A stretch of 64,000 nt of DNA from Pleodorina starrii (lineage: Eukaryota; Chlorophyta; Chlorophyceae; Chlamydomonadales; Volvocaceae): positions 2,790,001 to 2,854,000 of the forward strand of contig BRXU01000001.1 in NCBI GenBank assembly GCA_030267565.1, in the 5' to 3' direction. The notes under the pieces were generated by a model. The model made no database searches. It saw nothing but the letters and a program-made list of their open reading frames with translations, and was not told where the DNA came from. The translations under genes were made by a program, and so were the position numbers. Shown piece by piece: positions 34,706-47,098 of the stretch. Position 1 is the first letter of the stretch. Each line of letters opens with the position of its first letter.

Positions 34706-37700
34706 CTAGCGGCGGGACCCTCCCGCAGCAACCCCGCTTGGCCCGGGCCGCGGCGCCCCGCACGACCTGCAGGTCTTGACCGTCACGTCCTCGTTGTTGA
34801 AGGTGCACTTGGTGCACGTCCAGAAGCCCTGCTCGAGCAGCAGCTGTCAGAAGGGCAACAAGCGGCCGGGATTCAGCGAGCAGTAAATGGACGACCTGCG
34901 ACTACGAACCAGTACAAACTAATGCCTCCATCAAGAGTCACTTCACAATCACAAGTCGAAAGCTTGTACTATATAATTGTTAGTCTAGTCGCACAAACAT
35001 GGGACAATCTTCCGAAGCATGGCCTCCAAGTTAAGTGTCAGTGTTGAACGGAATCGCGCCACGCCACACGGCCGGAGGAACTGCCGCATCCATGGTTCCA
35101 TGCCAAGCAAGCATGACGCAGGTCTGGAATAATCAAAATACCGTAGGCCGTGCCAAAATCAATTCCATCCATGACGCCTACGAAGCACTGCACGAGCAAC
35201 AATGCATCGCACCTGCTCCCACTCGTCCTCCGCGCGCGCCTTCTTCGCGCGGCGGCCCTTGGACGTGCCCGCCTTGTCGCCCAGGTCGCCGGAGGTGCTT
35301 GGGCCCGCGGCGTCGTCCATCTGAACAGCGGGATGGAAGGGAAGGGATTGGCAAAAAGAGCGCAATCCAAAACTGGGCAAACCGAAACACGCTATCCACA
35401 CCACCCCCACCGTCTCCGCCCCTTCACTGCGATATTTTGCTTCTTTCTCCCTCAACAGTATTTGGACGGGGACTTAGGGTTGTTTTAATGTGCCAAGCTG
35501 CCCACGACGTGATACCATTCGCCGCCTGCTGCAACCTCCTCACCACTTTCCATCTCCGCACCATGCAGTCAGAAGCGCGCGACAGCAGGCCCCGTGAAGC
35601 TTCCCCGGGGCACACTCCCAAGCTCCTCCCCACCCACACCCACCTGCCCCGCGTAGTCTGCCTCCATGGAGCCGAAGCCCTTCTCCAGCTGCTTGACCAG
35701 CTTGTCGAAGAAGCCCGCGGTCACGTCCGTGAGGCCTGCAAGCCGCCAGGCCACCACAACCAACACGCGGGCACTCCATACCGTAATCACCCTGACTGCA
35801 CACAGCGCCAAGGGGTCCAACGGCGCGGACCTCTGGCTAGCCCTTGCTTGACTTGGGCGCATGGTGCAAGGACCCAAGGGCAGGGGCCTGGTCACAGCTA
35901 CTGCGCTAATTTTCCGGCCAAGCAGTGGCCCGTAGGTAAGCACGCCCTCATCACTGCCCACCGGCCAGCACATGCTTCCGATTCCAACCGGTCAGAGAAT
36001 GACACCGGTAATCCTAGGGCCCCCGGCCCCCCGAAGCACCTGGTTTACAACTCACCGATGAGGTTCTTGCGGAAATTTTGGAAGGACTCCACATCGAACT
36101 CGTTATTGGTGCGCGCCTTCTGCACGTGCGTGCCCAGGTCCTTCTCTGCCGCCTCGTGAAGCCGCTCCAAGGAGCGCTCGGCATCGCCCTGCAATGCGCA
36201 GATGTTCAATCGTTGGGTTCCGTACGACGTAGTCGGGGGGCGTGCAGGTACAGATAGTGCAAGCCACTACAATTTGGACAGTCGAGTCAAGGCAGGCCAG
36301 TCGAATGCGGTGGGCCAGGACCCCGGGGAAGCGTTATATGCCGCGTGGGGCAGCCAAAGGGGCTCCTGCAAGTCTGTCTATACCCGGCCTGCCGCACGCC
36401 GCCCAAATCTCCACGTTCAAGAACAAGTTAACGTGCGCTCCTACAGAACGCGCCACAAGATTACCTGCAGGAACTCGAAGAAGGTCTTGTGCCGCGCGTT
36501 CTCGGGGTCCCGGTCCGCGTTCTCGAAGGCGTAATAGCCGTAAGCGTACGTCCACTTCAGTTGCCGCCGGCACTCGACAATCTGGAGCCAAAACACAGCA
36601 GTCGTTGTGTCAAGGCATTTCATGTGGCGTGCCGTAACGCAAACGTGCTGCCAACAACCCGAAAAGGGTGCGACCCCTCCCAGCGTGCGGCCAACCGCAC
36701 CGCAAAATGGGCGCACTATCCCTCCTTCCCGGCGTAAAATGGGCGTACTGTCCCTCCGCAACAGTAGGTTGGCTGCGCGATCACCTGGTTCCAGGCCTCG
36801 TTAATGAACTTGAGCTGGGAGGTGGGCGTCTTGGTCATGTCCGCCAGGGAGTCCAGCCACTCCTTCGACACCTTGCCGGCGTCGGAGCGCGCCTGAACGG
36901 GAAGGGGAGGACAGCATAGATGCCTCTCAGCAACAACATGCTACCCACTTTGCGATAAGTCATCCGAGGGCATCTACCCCTCCCAATCGCAACCACCAAC
37001 GGATCTTGGCAGTTGTGCGCATCCCGCATCCCGCGTTCGCCCATACTGTAACCCAAAACCCAGAACGCCCGCAACAGGAACGCCCGCATCGGCCCCTGGC
37101 GGGTGCGCCGCACCTTTTCCCGCGCTTTCGAGTGTGCGTCAAAGCGCTCGAAGTAGTGCATGTACCGCTCGAGGGACGCCTTCGCGTTCTCACGCCGCCG
37201 CGAGTCGTCGTCGTAGTCGCCCCGCTTCTTTGCGGTCTCGAACCTGGCCAACCAGGAATGCAGCAAACCGTCAAGTCCACTTCACATACGGCACGCATCT
37301 ACAGCTACGACCCAGAAATCAAGCCACTCTGCTGGTCTCAAGTCCTTTCCATTGTCGACCGCCGACCGTGCCCGGCGCAGTCGCCCACAAGTAATTTGGC
37401 TCGTTCCTTGGGTCAGGTGATTTGTACGACTTTACCGGCCTTGACGAACCGGAAGCAACGCTGCCGGCCCCCTGGCGACCGGAAGATCAGAAAGTCTCGT
37501 CAGCACGCCAGGAGGAGTCAGGGGTAAATATGGGCATCCAGTGCCACCCGGTGCCCAGTGGATACAACCCAGGCCAGGATACCTGTGCTGGCGAGGCTGG
37601 GCTCTGCCAGGCAACCCACGCGGAGAGGAGAAGAAGATAGGGGCCAGGACCCGCGCTCATTGCGTAAGCTCCCTTTTCACGCAGGGCCCCACGCAGGGCC

Positions 37701-40700
37701 CCGAAACCATCAAAGTTCTTATCAGAAACCATCAGAGACAGAGACGCCAGCCCGCCCCCGCTGTGCCCACCTGTTGCAGGCGTAGAAGCCGCCCGTTCGC
37801 TCGCCGTGCTCCTTCCAGTCGCCCTGGCAGAGCCAGCAGAACTCGAAGCGGCACTGGCTGCACGTCATGTGCATGCAGCCCTAGCGTTTCAGCGTGGGGC
37901 CGCCACACAAGGAAGGAGACGTATTAGGGCACCGCATGAGGCAAGATCGAATAGTGAGGGCAACAACTGCCAGGGGAAGAGACGTGCCGCAACAATACGA
38001 TATGGGATCCGCAAAAGGGAGCAGTAAGGACTTCGGCAAACAGTCAGCGCAGCACAGGCCCATGCAAGCAAGCAGCCGTCATGATTCACACCGATCGCAC
38101 TAGTACTTGAAGACACCCTTGGAGAACACACGCAAATCCAAACCCCACATCCAAATCCCCACCCAAAGCCCACAGCTTTCTCACCTGGTTCTTCTCTATG
38201 GGCCGGCTGCACTTCGGGCATGGCTTCGTGTTTGCGAGGATCCAGTTCATGTTTTCGCTTTCTGCGCTGTTCTTCGTCATCCACCGGGTGACCGTCTCAC
38301 ACGACACCTATCCGGGGTGGGGTTGCAGAGCGCATCCAGTCACGCAGCGATCACAGTTACCGTATAATAAAAACAGCAATGCATTGGACGCCATAACGAG
38401 GCAACTACGGTGCGGAATACGGCGCCGGTACGGCGCCGGCCGACTTAGGGGCTTCGAAGGCCTGCTACGGTGTGATACATGGCCCATGTATCACACCGTA
38501 GCAGGCCTTCGAAGCCCCTAAGTACGAGCCCCATGTAACATGGGGCTCGTATGGCCCCGGCCAAACGTCAGCAGAGGGCAGCAAGCGCCTCACCAACCAG
38601 CTCACCGGCCTGTGGGCCTCCTCCTTGCAGTTGAAGCAGAACGTCGCCGAGCACGTGCAGATAACGTCCAAGGCCTCGCCCGGGGCGCGATCCACGAGGC
38701 ACTCGATAGCGTTTTCGCAGTTCTAAAAGGCAGGAAAACGGGCACGCAGTGTGAGACGAAGCCCTTCGGCACATGCACCCAGAGGATATGCCTGTACAAG
38801 TGCCTTCCGGTGCCACGCGAAAGGGCCGGGCCGGACCAGACTCCAATTGCTATGCCGTGCGTCCTGCGCCGGACCGCCCTGACTGTCACAAATACGGCAG
38901 CCGCATGGGAGGCTCCACGCGTAATACGTGCGCGAGGACAGCAGCAGCAAACGTTGGATGACGTATGCAGGACGACTGACCGCAAGCAAGCGCGGCATAG
39001 GGCGAAACCCATCGACCGCCCCCTCGATTCGTCCATGCGCACCTTGCCCGTGCACCACGACATCGCGTTGTTGTCCTCCACGTACGACCTGATCATGTAC
39101 GACGCGTACTTCGCCTGGTCCTCGGGGCTCGCCAGCTCCATTATTAGCGAGGAGGGCACCTGCGCAAAACAGTCCACTGCATCAAAGCACATGTCTTGCG
39201 ATGCGCTCGGGACTATGCCGACAGCTTCGATTGATGGCGGTTCGCGACAACGCCAGGTCCACTAACGTTTTTGAGCCGTTGTCAGTGAACGGTCCAATCC
39301 ACAATCTCGATGATGGCGGGCAAGCCCCTTATGGCAGCACTCGTGCACGGCGGTTGCGCAACTCGTGCCTCTTTCCGGGCCAGTCTCCGGGCCATTTTGC
39401 GATAAACTTTGGCTAAAGCTGCCACTCCCTCTCCTCAGCCCGTCTCGCGAGATGCGTGGATCTAATGTTAAGTGCTACCCTGCTGGGCTGCTAAAACTGG
39501 GGGGTTTCGACGCCGCGTCGAAGCATGCCTGCCGTGGTGCAAGGCACATGCCCCCAGTCCTGCACTTCAACGTCGTGGGCACTTAGCAGTGCGGCTTCGT
39601 CTTCTCATCACCCAGTGCTTGTGCGTCCGCAACACGGCTCCCAGGCCGGTCCATAAGCCAACGGTGCTGGAAGGCCACTTACGCAAGCCTTTTCTTTGCA
39701 CTCCGTGGAGGGGCAGCGCAGGTCCAGGCAGGCGGGTCCCAATGATAGCGCGTTCGAGATGTATCCGCGCCAGCACTCCTTGCAGAAGTAGTGTTTGCAC
39801 GCGGCTGATCGCATTTCGCGCAGTGGGTAGCTCTCGAAGCAGATCAGGCAGCGCTCCTGCGAAACCACCAAAGCAATCCTCAGTGACAAACATGCACAAC
39901 ACAACGCCCGGGGGATTCGAGCCAACACTACCGCTGCGTCCTAACACTTCGATGCTCGGGATGAACAGCGAAAATCAACCTGACACGTCCTTCAACGCGG
40001 TATACGTCGCACGGCCGTCGTGCACGTGCAACGCAGCAGCACGGACGAACCCCACGCCGGGCGCTGTGTATGGAAAGGGCGTTACCCGTGCGCGTGAACA
40101 CTGCAATACGGATGACCCAGCACTGGCATCAATAAAGGGCCTATCAACCGCATTTTTGACGTTGGTCTTCGGGCCATCTCTTGCCAACCCCCGAGCATGT
40201 GCCAGTCCAGACCATTCCACTGTGACCCTCCTGGCTGCCAAATTTGTTTGCCCATAAGCAGCTTGGGCCATACCTTCATGCATAGTCCACTTCCACCCCC
40301 AGCTGGCCCCAAACCAGTTCCCTTCGATTGCCGCTATTGCTGCCACGGCGTATGCACGGGGGGCCTAACCGCACCTCTTCGCGGCCCGACGGCGTTGGCG
40401 CGTCCTCCACCAGGCCCAGCGACTGCCGAACCTGATCGTACTTTGAGAACCACTCCTCCTGTACGCGGCTGACGTCCCTGTTTCAGTGGTCACCCATTGG
40501 GCAAGTAAGAGGGTTTCGCCAGACCGCCAGCGGGCTGCCAAGCAATAAGCACGCTCACCACTTGTATTTCCGTAACACGCGCATGGCAACGTCCTCAGGG
40601 ACATCTAGCACGCTCATAATTTCGTGCAGCGCCCGTTTCCGCTGCTTATCGAGCTCATCTTTGGGCAGTACCTTGTAGGGAACCTGTAATTTGAGAATTG

Positions 40701-40938
40701 CGGTGAATAAAGCTTCAATAAGGACAAGACAAACAAGTCATTTAGGCGTCAAGTGACAGGTGAAGGCATAGATCCTTGCCAAAGGGCCGAGCCTTCTTCG
40801 TCTTGCCTTAGGTACAGTCGCAACTTCCTCAGCGCCAGCAAATCCATAATCCTCGTCGTCATCCTCCTCCATATACTCCGCTTCGCTGTCCTCATCCATC
40901 TCGCTCCCCGACCGGAACTCCTCGCTGTCGTCACTCAT
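34706..40938 (-). CDS. Ariadne-type RBR E3 ubiquitin ligase with RanBP2 zinc finger
   Basis: Fifteen exons, all junctions in phase, 605 aa: 40938-40816, 40683-40559, 40477-40375, 39856-39683, 39159-39043, 38722-38606, 38307-38185, 37880-37771, 37243-37114, 36892-36785, 36581-36465, 36188-36056, 35735-35644, 35320-35213, 34843-34706 (TAG). An acidic N-terminus ([20 protein letters not shown]) is typical of Ariadne proteins. RING1 ([14 protein letters not shown]..., residues 118-175) binds the E2. The IBR follows. RING2/Rcat has [12 protein letters not shown] then GCMHMTC; Cys296 matches the catalytic Cys357 of human HHARI that takes ubiquitin from the E2. The Ariadne helical domain includes [15 protein letters not shown]. 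The C-terminal RanBP2-type finger has Cys570, 573, 585 and 588 ([12 protein letters not shown]...CRSCGAPRP), as in plant ARI proteins. Length matches plant ARIs (~590 aa). The first ATG in the acidic frame was used. Confidence 0.96.
38444..38522. repeat. 79-bp near-perfect palindrome (39-bp arms, 1-base spacer)
   Basis: The left arm 38444-38482 begins CTTAGGGGCTTCGAAGG. The right arm 38484-38522 is its exact reverse complement, and the spacer is the single base at 38483. It lies in intron 6 of the Ariadne gene (38605-38308). Transcribed, it would form a 39-bp perfect stem. Confidence 0.95.
38523..38551. repeat. Second palindrome, 14-bp arms
   Basis: TACGAGCCCCATGT, one base, then its reverse complement ACATGGGGCTCGTA. 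It directly abuts the 79-bp palindrome in the same intron. Confidence 0.95.
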
Positions 40939-42334
40939 GTTCTCTATCAAGGAAAATTTTAACCGCAAGCTCCGTTGTCTGCTATATATCTCGCCTAGAG
41001 GCTTCGGCGTGGAGCTTCTCGGGTTGCAGGGAACAGTGAAGATTTGGATAAGCTAAGCTAAAGCAGACTCCCTAAAAAGATACAATGTGTGCACCAACTT
41101 GTTTCCTTCTTACGTTGCATTCAGAGTGTCAGGACTTACTCCCGTGCTATGTTGGTCCCTGCCGTACGTATGGGCCGTGCTGTGCCTTGTCGTACATACC
41201 CAATACCGATGTGGAAGTCGGTTCCCCTTGCAAGTACCGCGGCGTGCATACTCTCCAAAAGTTTGCCCTAGTGCTGGCTCTTAAGGCATTCCATCTATAA
41301 ATTTCGGCAGAAGCTAGGCCGCGCATGCCTGCGTCACGTGATGCGAGACACCCACCCTGGCCTCAGTGTTGCAGTGAGATCACTACTCCTCAGGCCACAT
41401 GGAACCGCGCATGGGCTCATGTCATGTCCTCGTATACAGTTTCCCGGGTACGCTGCCGTTCCCGGCGCGTGGCCGGGTGCGTAGCTCATGACCTTTCGGA
41501 CGTCCTTCATGCCATTTTCGGACACCAGTATTGCCTACACGCCATTCATGCTGGATTTTGCCTCTGTAAACCTTTCAGACATCCTTTCATCGCTGTCTAC
41601 ATGGTGCACGCCTGCACGGATGCATATTACCCGACTGCGGCGAAGTGCGGCGGATACTATGGACGTCACATCTGCCCAGGCCTAACGCTTGACACTGCAC
41701 GTGTGCACGACCCTTCGGGCCGCGCCGTCCTATACTGAAGCACATCTGAAGCATCCTCGAGGGGGAGGGGCGTGAGGGGCCAACAGTCCCAAACTGCTCG
41801 ACCTAGGACTGCTCGCGCTAAACAGTGTGATCCTGGATAGTCCGGCCTACTGGATGCTTCTTTCTGGTGTAAGGGCTATCGAAGTGTTTGCAATCCCAAC
41901 TGAACCGCACAACCAGGGCTTACTGACGACAAACCTCGATCCCCCCTCCCCCGACCCGTTCCTCCCACTGACGTCTTGACGTGAACAGCGAAAAAATGGC
42001 CCGGCGACCGTTCTAAATAATAGAGCAGCATATGATTGTCGAGCATAACGCGGACTGTGTATTGCCCGGTGCCCGCCTTGCGCCATTGATGGCCGGCTTC
42101 GCGCCAGAGGTTGACACAGGAGGCGAGACAATTTCGAAGCGTTAGGCTTACACAGCACGGCCAACCGCCATCAGCGGTAGTCGCTTGCGGGCAGCCCTTC
42201 GGGGCCGCGAAACAGCCGCGACAACGCGATGAAGCCTGTGCAACGAGCGTCGACCGACAGCACCTGCGGCTGCTCCTCTCTCCTCAGCTGCTGCTGGAGG
42301 CTCCGCTGATGCTCCTGGTACCGCTCCTAGCCGC
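40939..42334. other. Intergenic region between Ariadne start and eS26 end
   Basis: Both genes are on the minus strand. A TATATA string at 40981-40988 lies about 45 bases above the Ariadne ATG and could be part of its promoter. TTACA at 42148-42152 is a good minus-strand TGTAA poly(A) candidate for eS26. No coding sequence was supported. Confidence 0.4.
42148..42152 (-). promoter_or_regulatory. Candidate TGTAA poly(A) signal of eS26
   Basis: Reads TGTAA on the minus strand, about 185 bases after the stop codon at 42335. Confidence 0.45.
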
Positions 42335-42854
42335 TTACTCCTTCTTCTGCTCCCTGTTGGGGAACCGCCGAGGCGGCTCGCGGTTCCGGCGGTCCTTGGC
42401 GCTGCGCACGCGCACCACACGGCTGTGGATAGCAGCGCTGATGCTATAGTAGACCTTGCGGTAAATCTTGGGCAGGGCGTAGTCTGTGGGGGGCCAGGAA
42501 CCGCCGGCAAGGAACCTCAATGACGGCGCCATACACTAGGAAAAGTCGTCCTTTTCAGAAGGAAAATATGCAAGCTGAAATTATTACACCTTACAAACGC
42601 ACATTTGAGCAGACGCATCAAAAACTCCCAAAACGAGAAACAAGATTGCCCAAACTCAAGCCGCCAAACTCACTGTCGACGACGCAAGCCTCCTGCATAT
42701 CGCGGAGGGCCGACGCGTCCACAATGTTGCGCACAATGTAGCGCTTGATGGCCTTGTCCTTCGGCACCATGGCGCCGCTGGACTCGCAGCGCACACGGTT
42801 CACATGGCCGCGGCCGTGCTTGGAGCGACCCCGATTCCGCCGCTTCTTCGTCAT
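42335..42854 (-). CDS. RPS26: 40S ribosomal protein eS26, zinc-ligand-poor form
   Basis: Two exons, 42854-42674 and 42483-42335 (TAA), phase 1, 109 aa. The N-terminus [20 protein letters not shown], the block [20 protein letters not shown] and the C-terminal [20 protein letters not shown] are diagnostic for eS26, a small-subunit protein at the mRNA exit channel that contacts mRNA upstream of the start codon. Length is close to the usual 110-130 aa; the acidic/Pro-rich tail is short ([11 protein letters not shown]). In most eukaryotes four Cys (23, 26, 74, 77) bind zinc. Here Cys23 is kept, but position 26 is Ser (CESSGAM), 74 is Ser and 77 is Ala ([10 protein letters not shown]). All other conserved blocks are intact, so this looks like a functional protein that does without the zinc site, not a pseudogene. 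Confidence 0.96.
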
Positions 42855-45447
42855 TTTTGTGGTTCCAAAAGGGAGAGAGGGCTGGCGAAGCTGAGTGCAA
42901 CTATTTTTCCCCACCGCGATGCTCGTCCACTGCTCCACTGCTCCAGGGCGACGCACCCAATTGGAAGTCCATGCTGCTTTTTTTCAAAACTGTACCCAGC
43001 AGCTTTGGTATTGGTTGCATAATTGCTTGCCCTTCCATTATGTACCTGTGTTGGGGGAGAGGCAGCGATGCCTAGGTGGCCATCTTCAACCAGCCTCCTT
43101 ACTTGTGCCCCATTATAGCTGGAGGTGCACTCCTCTTATATCCCGGTCACGGTTGAAGACGTTTTTCCTCCGGGTTTCGCCGGGGTGACGCCGGCCCACG
43201 GGCCGAGTCCCAACCCCGCATGCCCAGGAGCTGTACCGCTTGGCAGCTGCGCCCCTGGGACGGATGGCGAGGGGGGCGGCCAGCGCCTGCGGCATTTGTG
43301 TTTTAGTCTCCTGCCTGCTTGGTACACTGTGATCGATGCCGCATGTCTGCACGGGTCACGACTATGAGGAGCCTTGGGGGAGGAACGTCCGGGAAAGAGG
43401 GCCATGCGGGAGACTGCCGATTACCGGTAGATGTTCGAGGCAGGCGGCGTTGAGAAGAGACCACATCTTCTAGCCACCCTGTTAGCTAGCACACACGACA
43501 TCTTACATCGGCGACCAAGCTCTGAATGTGAGCGGCCGGTGCTCGGGGCCCGATGGCGTTAGCCAGGCTTGCCAGAAACCTCTGGAAACCTGAAGGGTCT
43601 CCCTGCGCGCGACTGCGTCGGGCAGTGTTCCAGGGGCCGGTGTGTTACGTGGTCCCTTGCAGGGACTTCCTTACGGCTGCATGAGGTTGCAAGGGCAAGC
43701 CGTGCACTCCCCACTTGTACTGCTGCCGCTGACTTGATTGATTTCCCAGGACTGTAGCGGTTTTCGTAAAGCCCACACGTGCCAGCGACGGCCCATAAAT
43801 GCACCATTTGTCTCATTTTGTGTGTGTATGACAAATGAGCTGCAGTCCCAGACGGCAGCTTACAAACGGGATCGCCATTACGCGCACTGTGCGAGGGGTA
43901 CACGCTTGTGTCGACACCTGACCAGGCTGATCCGCTTGCTGAAGCTCCAAACCAGTCCGGAAGACCGCCTGCAGTTAGGAGGCAGCAAGATAGTCCATGG
44001 GCTCCCCTTCCAACAGTGCCCAGTAATAATGTACCAATTTGCAAAGGACTCAGCGGATTGCCGTGCATACCGCCCTGGGACACTGTCGCGGCCGAAGCCC
44101 AAACCGCGGGGGACGGGCCATTTGACCGCTCAAGGAAGGAGCCAGCAGGGACGCCCCTTCCGCCACCCACAACCCAACGAAGTGTACCTTCCGCGCCCAT
44201 CTCGGGCATCGAAGCGGCGTCAGCTCCCCCACTGCGTTGCGTTCCCTCGCCCCGGGCCAGCCCGGGCCGTTTTAAGTTCCCCCACCCCGACCAGGATGAA
44301 GGCTGCGGGGAGGGACCCCCAGGCCGCGTTGACAGCTGGTGCACCACCGCCAGCGCCACACCGCACGCCCTCCACTGACGCCCATTCCCGACCACGAGCG
44401 GGCCCCGGTCGCATCCAATCACCCACGCCACCACGTCCACGCCCGTGCACAGCTGCGTTCTTATCGCTGGAAGAGCTGCAGCTCTCCTTCAATGTATGCT
44501 CCATTGCTCCTCCCCACCAGCCATAGTGCTCCTTTTTGACGGGTTTTGACCGCTTCAGTGGCAGCCATGGATCCGGGGAGTTAGGCCATGAGGGACTGTG
44601 GGGAATGAATGGTATTTGGGGAAGAAGGGCATGCGGGGCGCTGCTCTAAGGGTTTGGGGGGCGGCGCATAAGCCTTTCAGCCGTCGCGCCAGTGCGCGAG
44701 GTGGCTACAAACTTATGTTCGCAACAGGTGGCCAAGTGCACGAGGGTGCATACGGTGTTACAGGCGCTCACCCGGAAACCTAATGGCTTTGCGAATTACA
44801 TGGGCACTGGAATGTTCCGCTTCAGGGAAGAGCGCGCTTGCTCCCTAGGAGCTTCCTGGGCTTCCTCGCATCCTTCCGGCGCGCCAGGTCGCAGGCCGCA
44901 GCCACGTTCGATGGAGCCCAGCGTCTTGAGTTAAATGGCGCTGAAAATTTCAGGTGAATTAATTGACGAGCTGCAAGTAACGCACAAGAAGAGAAAAAGC
45001 CGAGTCTACCTCAAGATGCCACGGATCGAAAGCTGCACAGAATTGTGATGGCGAAACTGTGAGTTGGGTATATTATATCAAGGCCACAAGATTGCATAGC
45101 GTCATCTTGGAGCTGTCGATAGGACGGCCTCAGAATTCTGACGCAGGGCAATGATAAAGGCACCCACCCAGAAGAATGTGTTCGACGGCAACTAACTATG
45201 CCATTACTCCTGAAAGAGTTTATATTATATGGAAGCCGTTGTGCAACGTATTGGGTCAGTCGTTTGCGTCCGCAATCAGCCGTCGGATCCGGTGCAACCA
45301 CCAACGGACCGTAGTGGTTGCAGCTGTCTGCCCTTCCATATGAGGAGATTGAGGACGCCTCGAGCATGCGTATATCATGAATATCAATCCTTTGGTGCAC
45401 ACACCTACTACCGCAGCTTCTCATTCATCCTCAAGAGCGTCAGCAAA
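42855..45447. other. Divergent intergenic region, eS26 (-) / BTB-BACK gene (+)
   Basis: About 2.6 kb. A plus-strand frame at 43908-44378 stays open for 156 codons with a Pro/Ser-rich, disordered-protein look, but has no recognised domain and no clear start or splice partner. Otherwise no gene was seen. It should contain the eS26 promoter near 42860-43000. Confidence 0.35.
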
Positions 45448-47098
45448 ATGGACGGAACCAACGTTCTTACTTTCCTCGGAGCACTTCAGGACGTACGCGA
45501 GCTTCTTTCGGGACTTGCAAGATACTGTACGTTTGATGGGATTGCCGCTCTGGACTCCGCTGCCGGTGAGCGTCGCTCGGTTGTTAACGGACCGTTGTTA
45601 ACTGCGGTTCACAACGCGAATCGACCTGAAGGCAGCACGCGCAAATCTTTTACTGTGACACTGTCATAAATCTGTCCTTGAATGTGCTTCAAATGTGTTT
45701 TTGCTAATTGCAATCTTTAACAGTCTTGCAATTGTTAACGGTTGAACCGCAGGTTTCGGCCAGTCCAGCTCCTCGGCGCGGAACGATGAGGTCACCAGTG
45801 ACATGCTGTTGATCGCTACGCTTTGCTGCTCCCAGGTAAGCGCAAATCACACTCCGCCTGCTGCCGTGCCAACTGCTCGTCGGTCCTCCAACATCCAGCC
45901 TTACGGTATTCCGCCCAACGCCGAAATGCTGACCCTGCCAAACGTCATTGCAACTCAGGACATCAGCCAGCCTGTCTTCCACCACATCGACCATGTCACC
46001 GACACCGGCCGGCTGGCGGTCCAGCGCGTCGCCGCCGCGGTCCTCAACGCCACCTACCTGGATGAGCGACAGCTCACTTTCGCGCTTGCGACCTCCACCG
46101 TCCAACACGTCCTGGCCGCGCGGCACCTCTGCCTAGTGGCGCTCCAAGCTTCCGTGTGCCCCGACAACTGCTTCCGCCTGTTCAGCTTTGCGGATCAGTG
46201 CGGCATCGCGCCGCTGCGCCAAGCGGCGGAGCAAAGCTGCCTGGCGAGCTTGCCGCGTGGTGACGCAGCGGCGCAGGACGCCGCGGGCTTCGCGCAACTC
46301 CCCCAGGATCAGCTGCAGCGCCTTCTGCAATCCGACGGCCTGCAGGTGGGCTGCGGATCTCACCAGTTTGCGTTTTGGGAGGATGAGGCGGTTCAGGCTG
46401 TCAGGACCCGGGGAGGAGGAGGGTTCCCAGGGGGCGCCCCACCGCCCCCGCGTGTCTCGCTTGCACTGCGCCATCACCGGCCACGCGCGCTCCAGATCCC
46501 ACCTTTCCAAACCCCACCCAGTATCTATACCCCAGCGCTGCTGTCACATCAGACATCACCACTCCAAAATCGCCCTGGCAGCAGGCTCTGCCCGCTCATC
46601 GCCACCGTCTCCTTCCCTCATTCACTCCTCCCCTCCGCCTGCATCGCTCACCTCCTGCCCTCCCCCGCATTCGCCGTCCCTCCACGCCCCGCCCCGCCCC
46701 GCACCGTGGTTCCCCACTCCCAGGTCGCCAGCGAGATTGAGGTGTTCCGCGCCATCGCGGCCTGGACGCAGGCGCAGCCCCTGGAGCGGACGCCCTTGAT
46801 GGCGGCCCTGGTGCGCGCCTGCGTGCGGCTGGACTCCATGGATCGGGAGCAGCTGGTGCAGCTGGATTCGGAGCCGGCAACGAGCGATAGCCCAGAGGTC
46901 ATTCGCCTCGTGGCGCATGCGTACATGTTGCATATAGTGGGCCTTCCTTCGGGCGCTGGCGCGGCGCGGCCGCGGGACAGCGTGGCGCGGGCAGCGGCGG
47001 CGGCGGCGGCGGCGACGGCGATGGCGGTGCCGGCGGCGGCGGGGTGTGGTGTGTCTGGCGTGGATCCGTTTTCGCGGCCGGCGGTGCGCGTGGTCTAG
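45448..47098 (+). CDS. BTB/BACK domain protein (kelch-like without kelch repeats)
   Basis: Exons 45448-45526, 45753-45835, 45959-46345 and 46724-47098 (TAG) join in phase (1, 0, 0) to 307 aa. The N-terminal part is short and only the end of a BTB fold is visible (VFHHIDHVTDTGRLAVQ then AVLNATYLDERQL). The BACK domain follows: AARHLCLVALQASVCPDNCF, FADQCGIAPLRQAAEQSC, FAQLPQDQLQRLLQSDGLQ, then VASEIEVFRAIAAWTQAQP and LVRACVRLDSMDREQL. BTB/BACK proteins usually link substrates to cullin-3 ubiquitin ligases. The start at 45448 (MDGTNVLTFLGALQDVREL) joins with correct phase (TAC T|gt...cag|GT), but the BTB domain is shorter than normal, so an upstream exon may have been missed. The C-terminus ends in a Gly/Ala run. 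The fourth exon is preceded by a C-rich intron. Confidence 0.78.

Noticed and set aside
43908..44378. 156-codon plus-strand open frame, Pro/Ser-rich
   Set aside because: No domain, no good start codon and no splice partner; similar frames arise by chance in GC-rich spacer, so it is mentioned only in the spacer entry.
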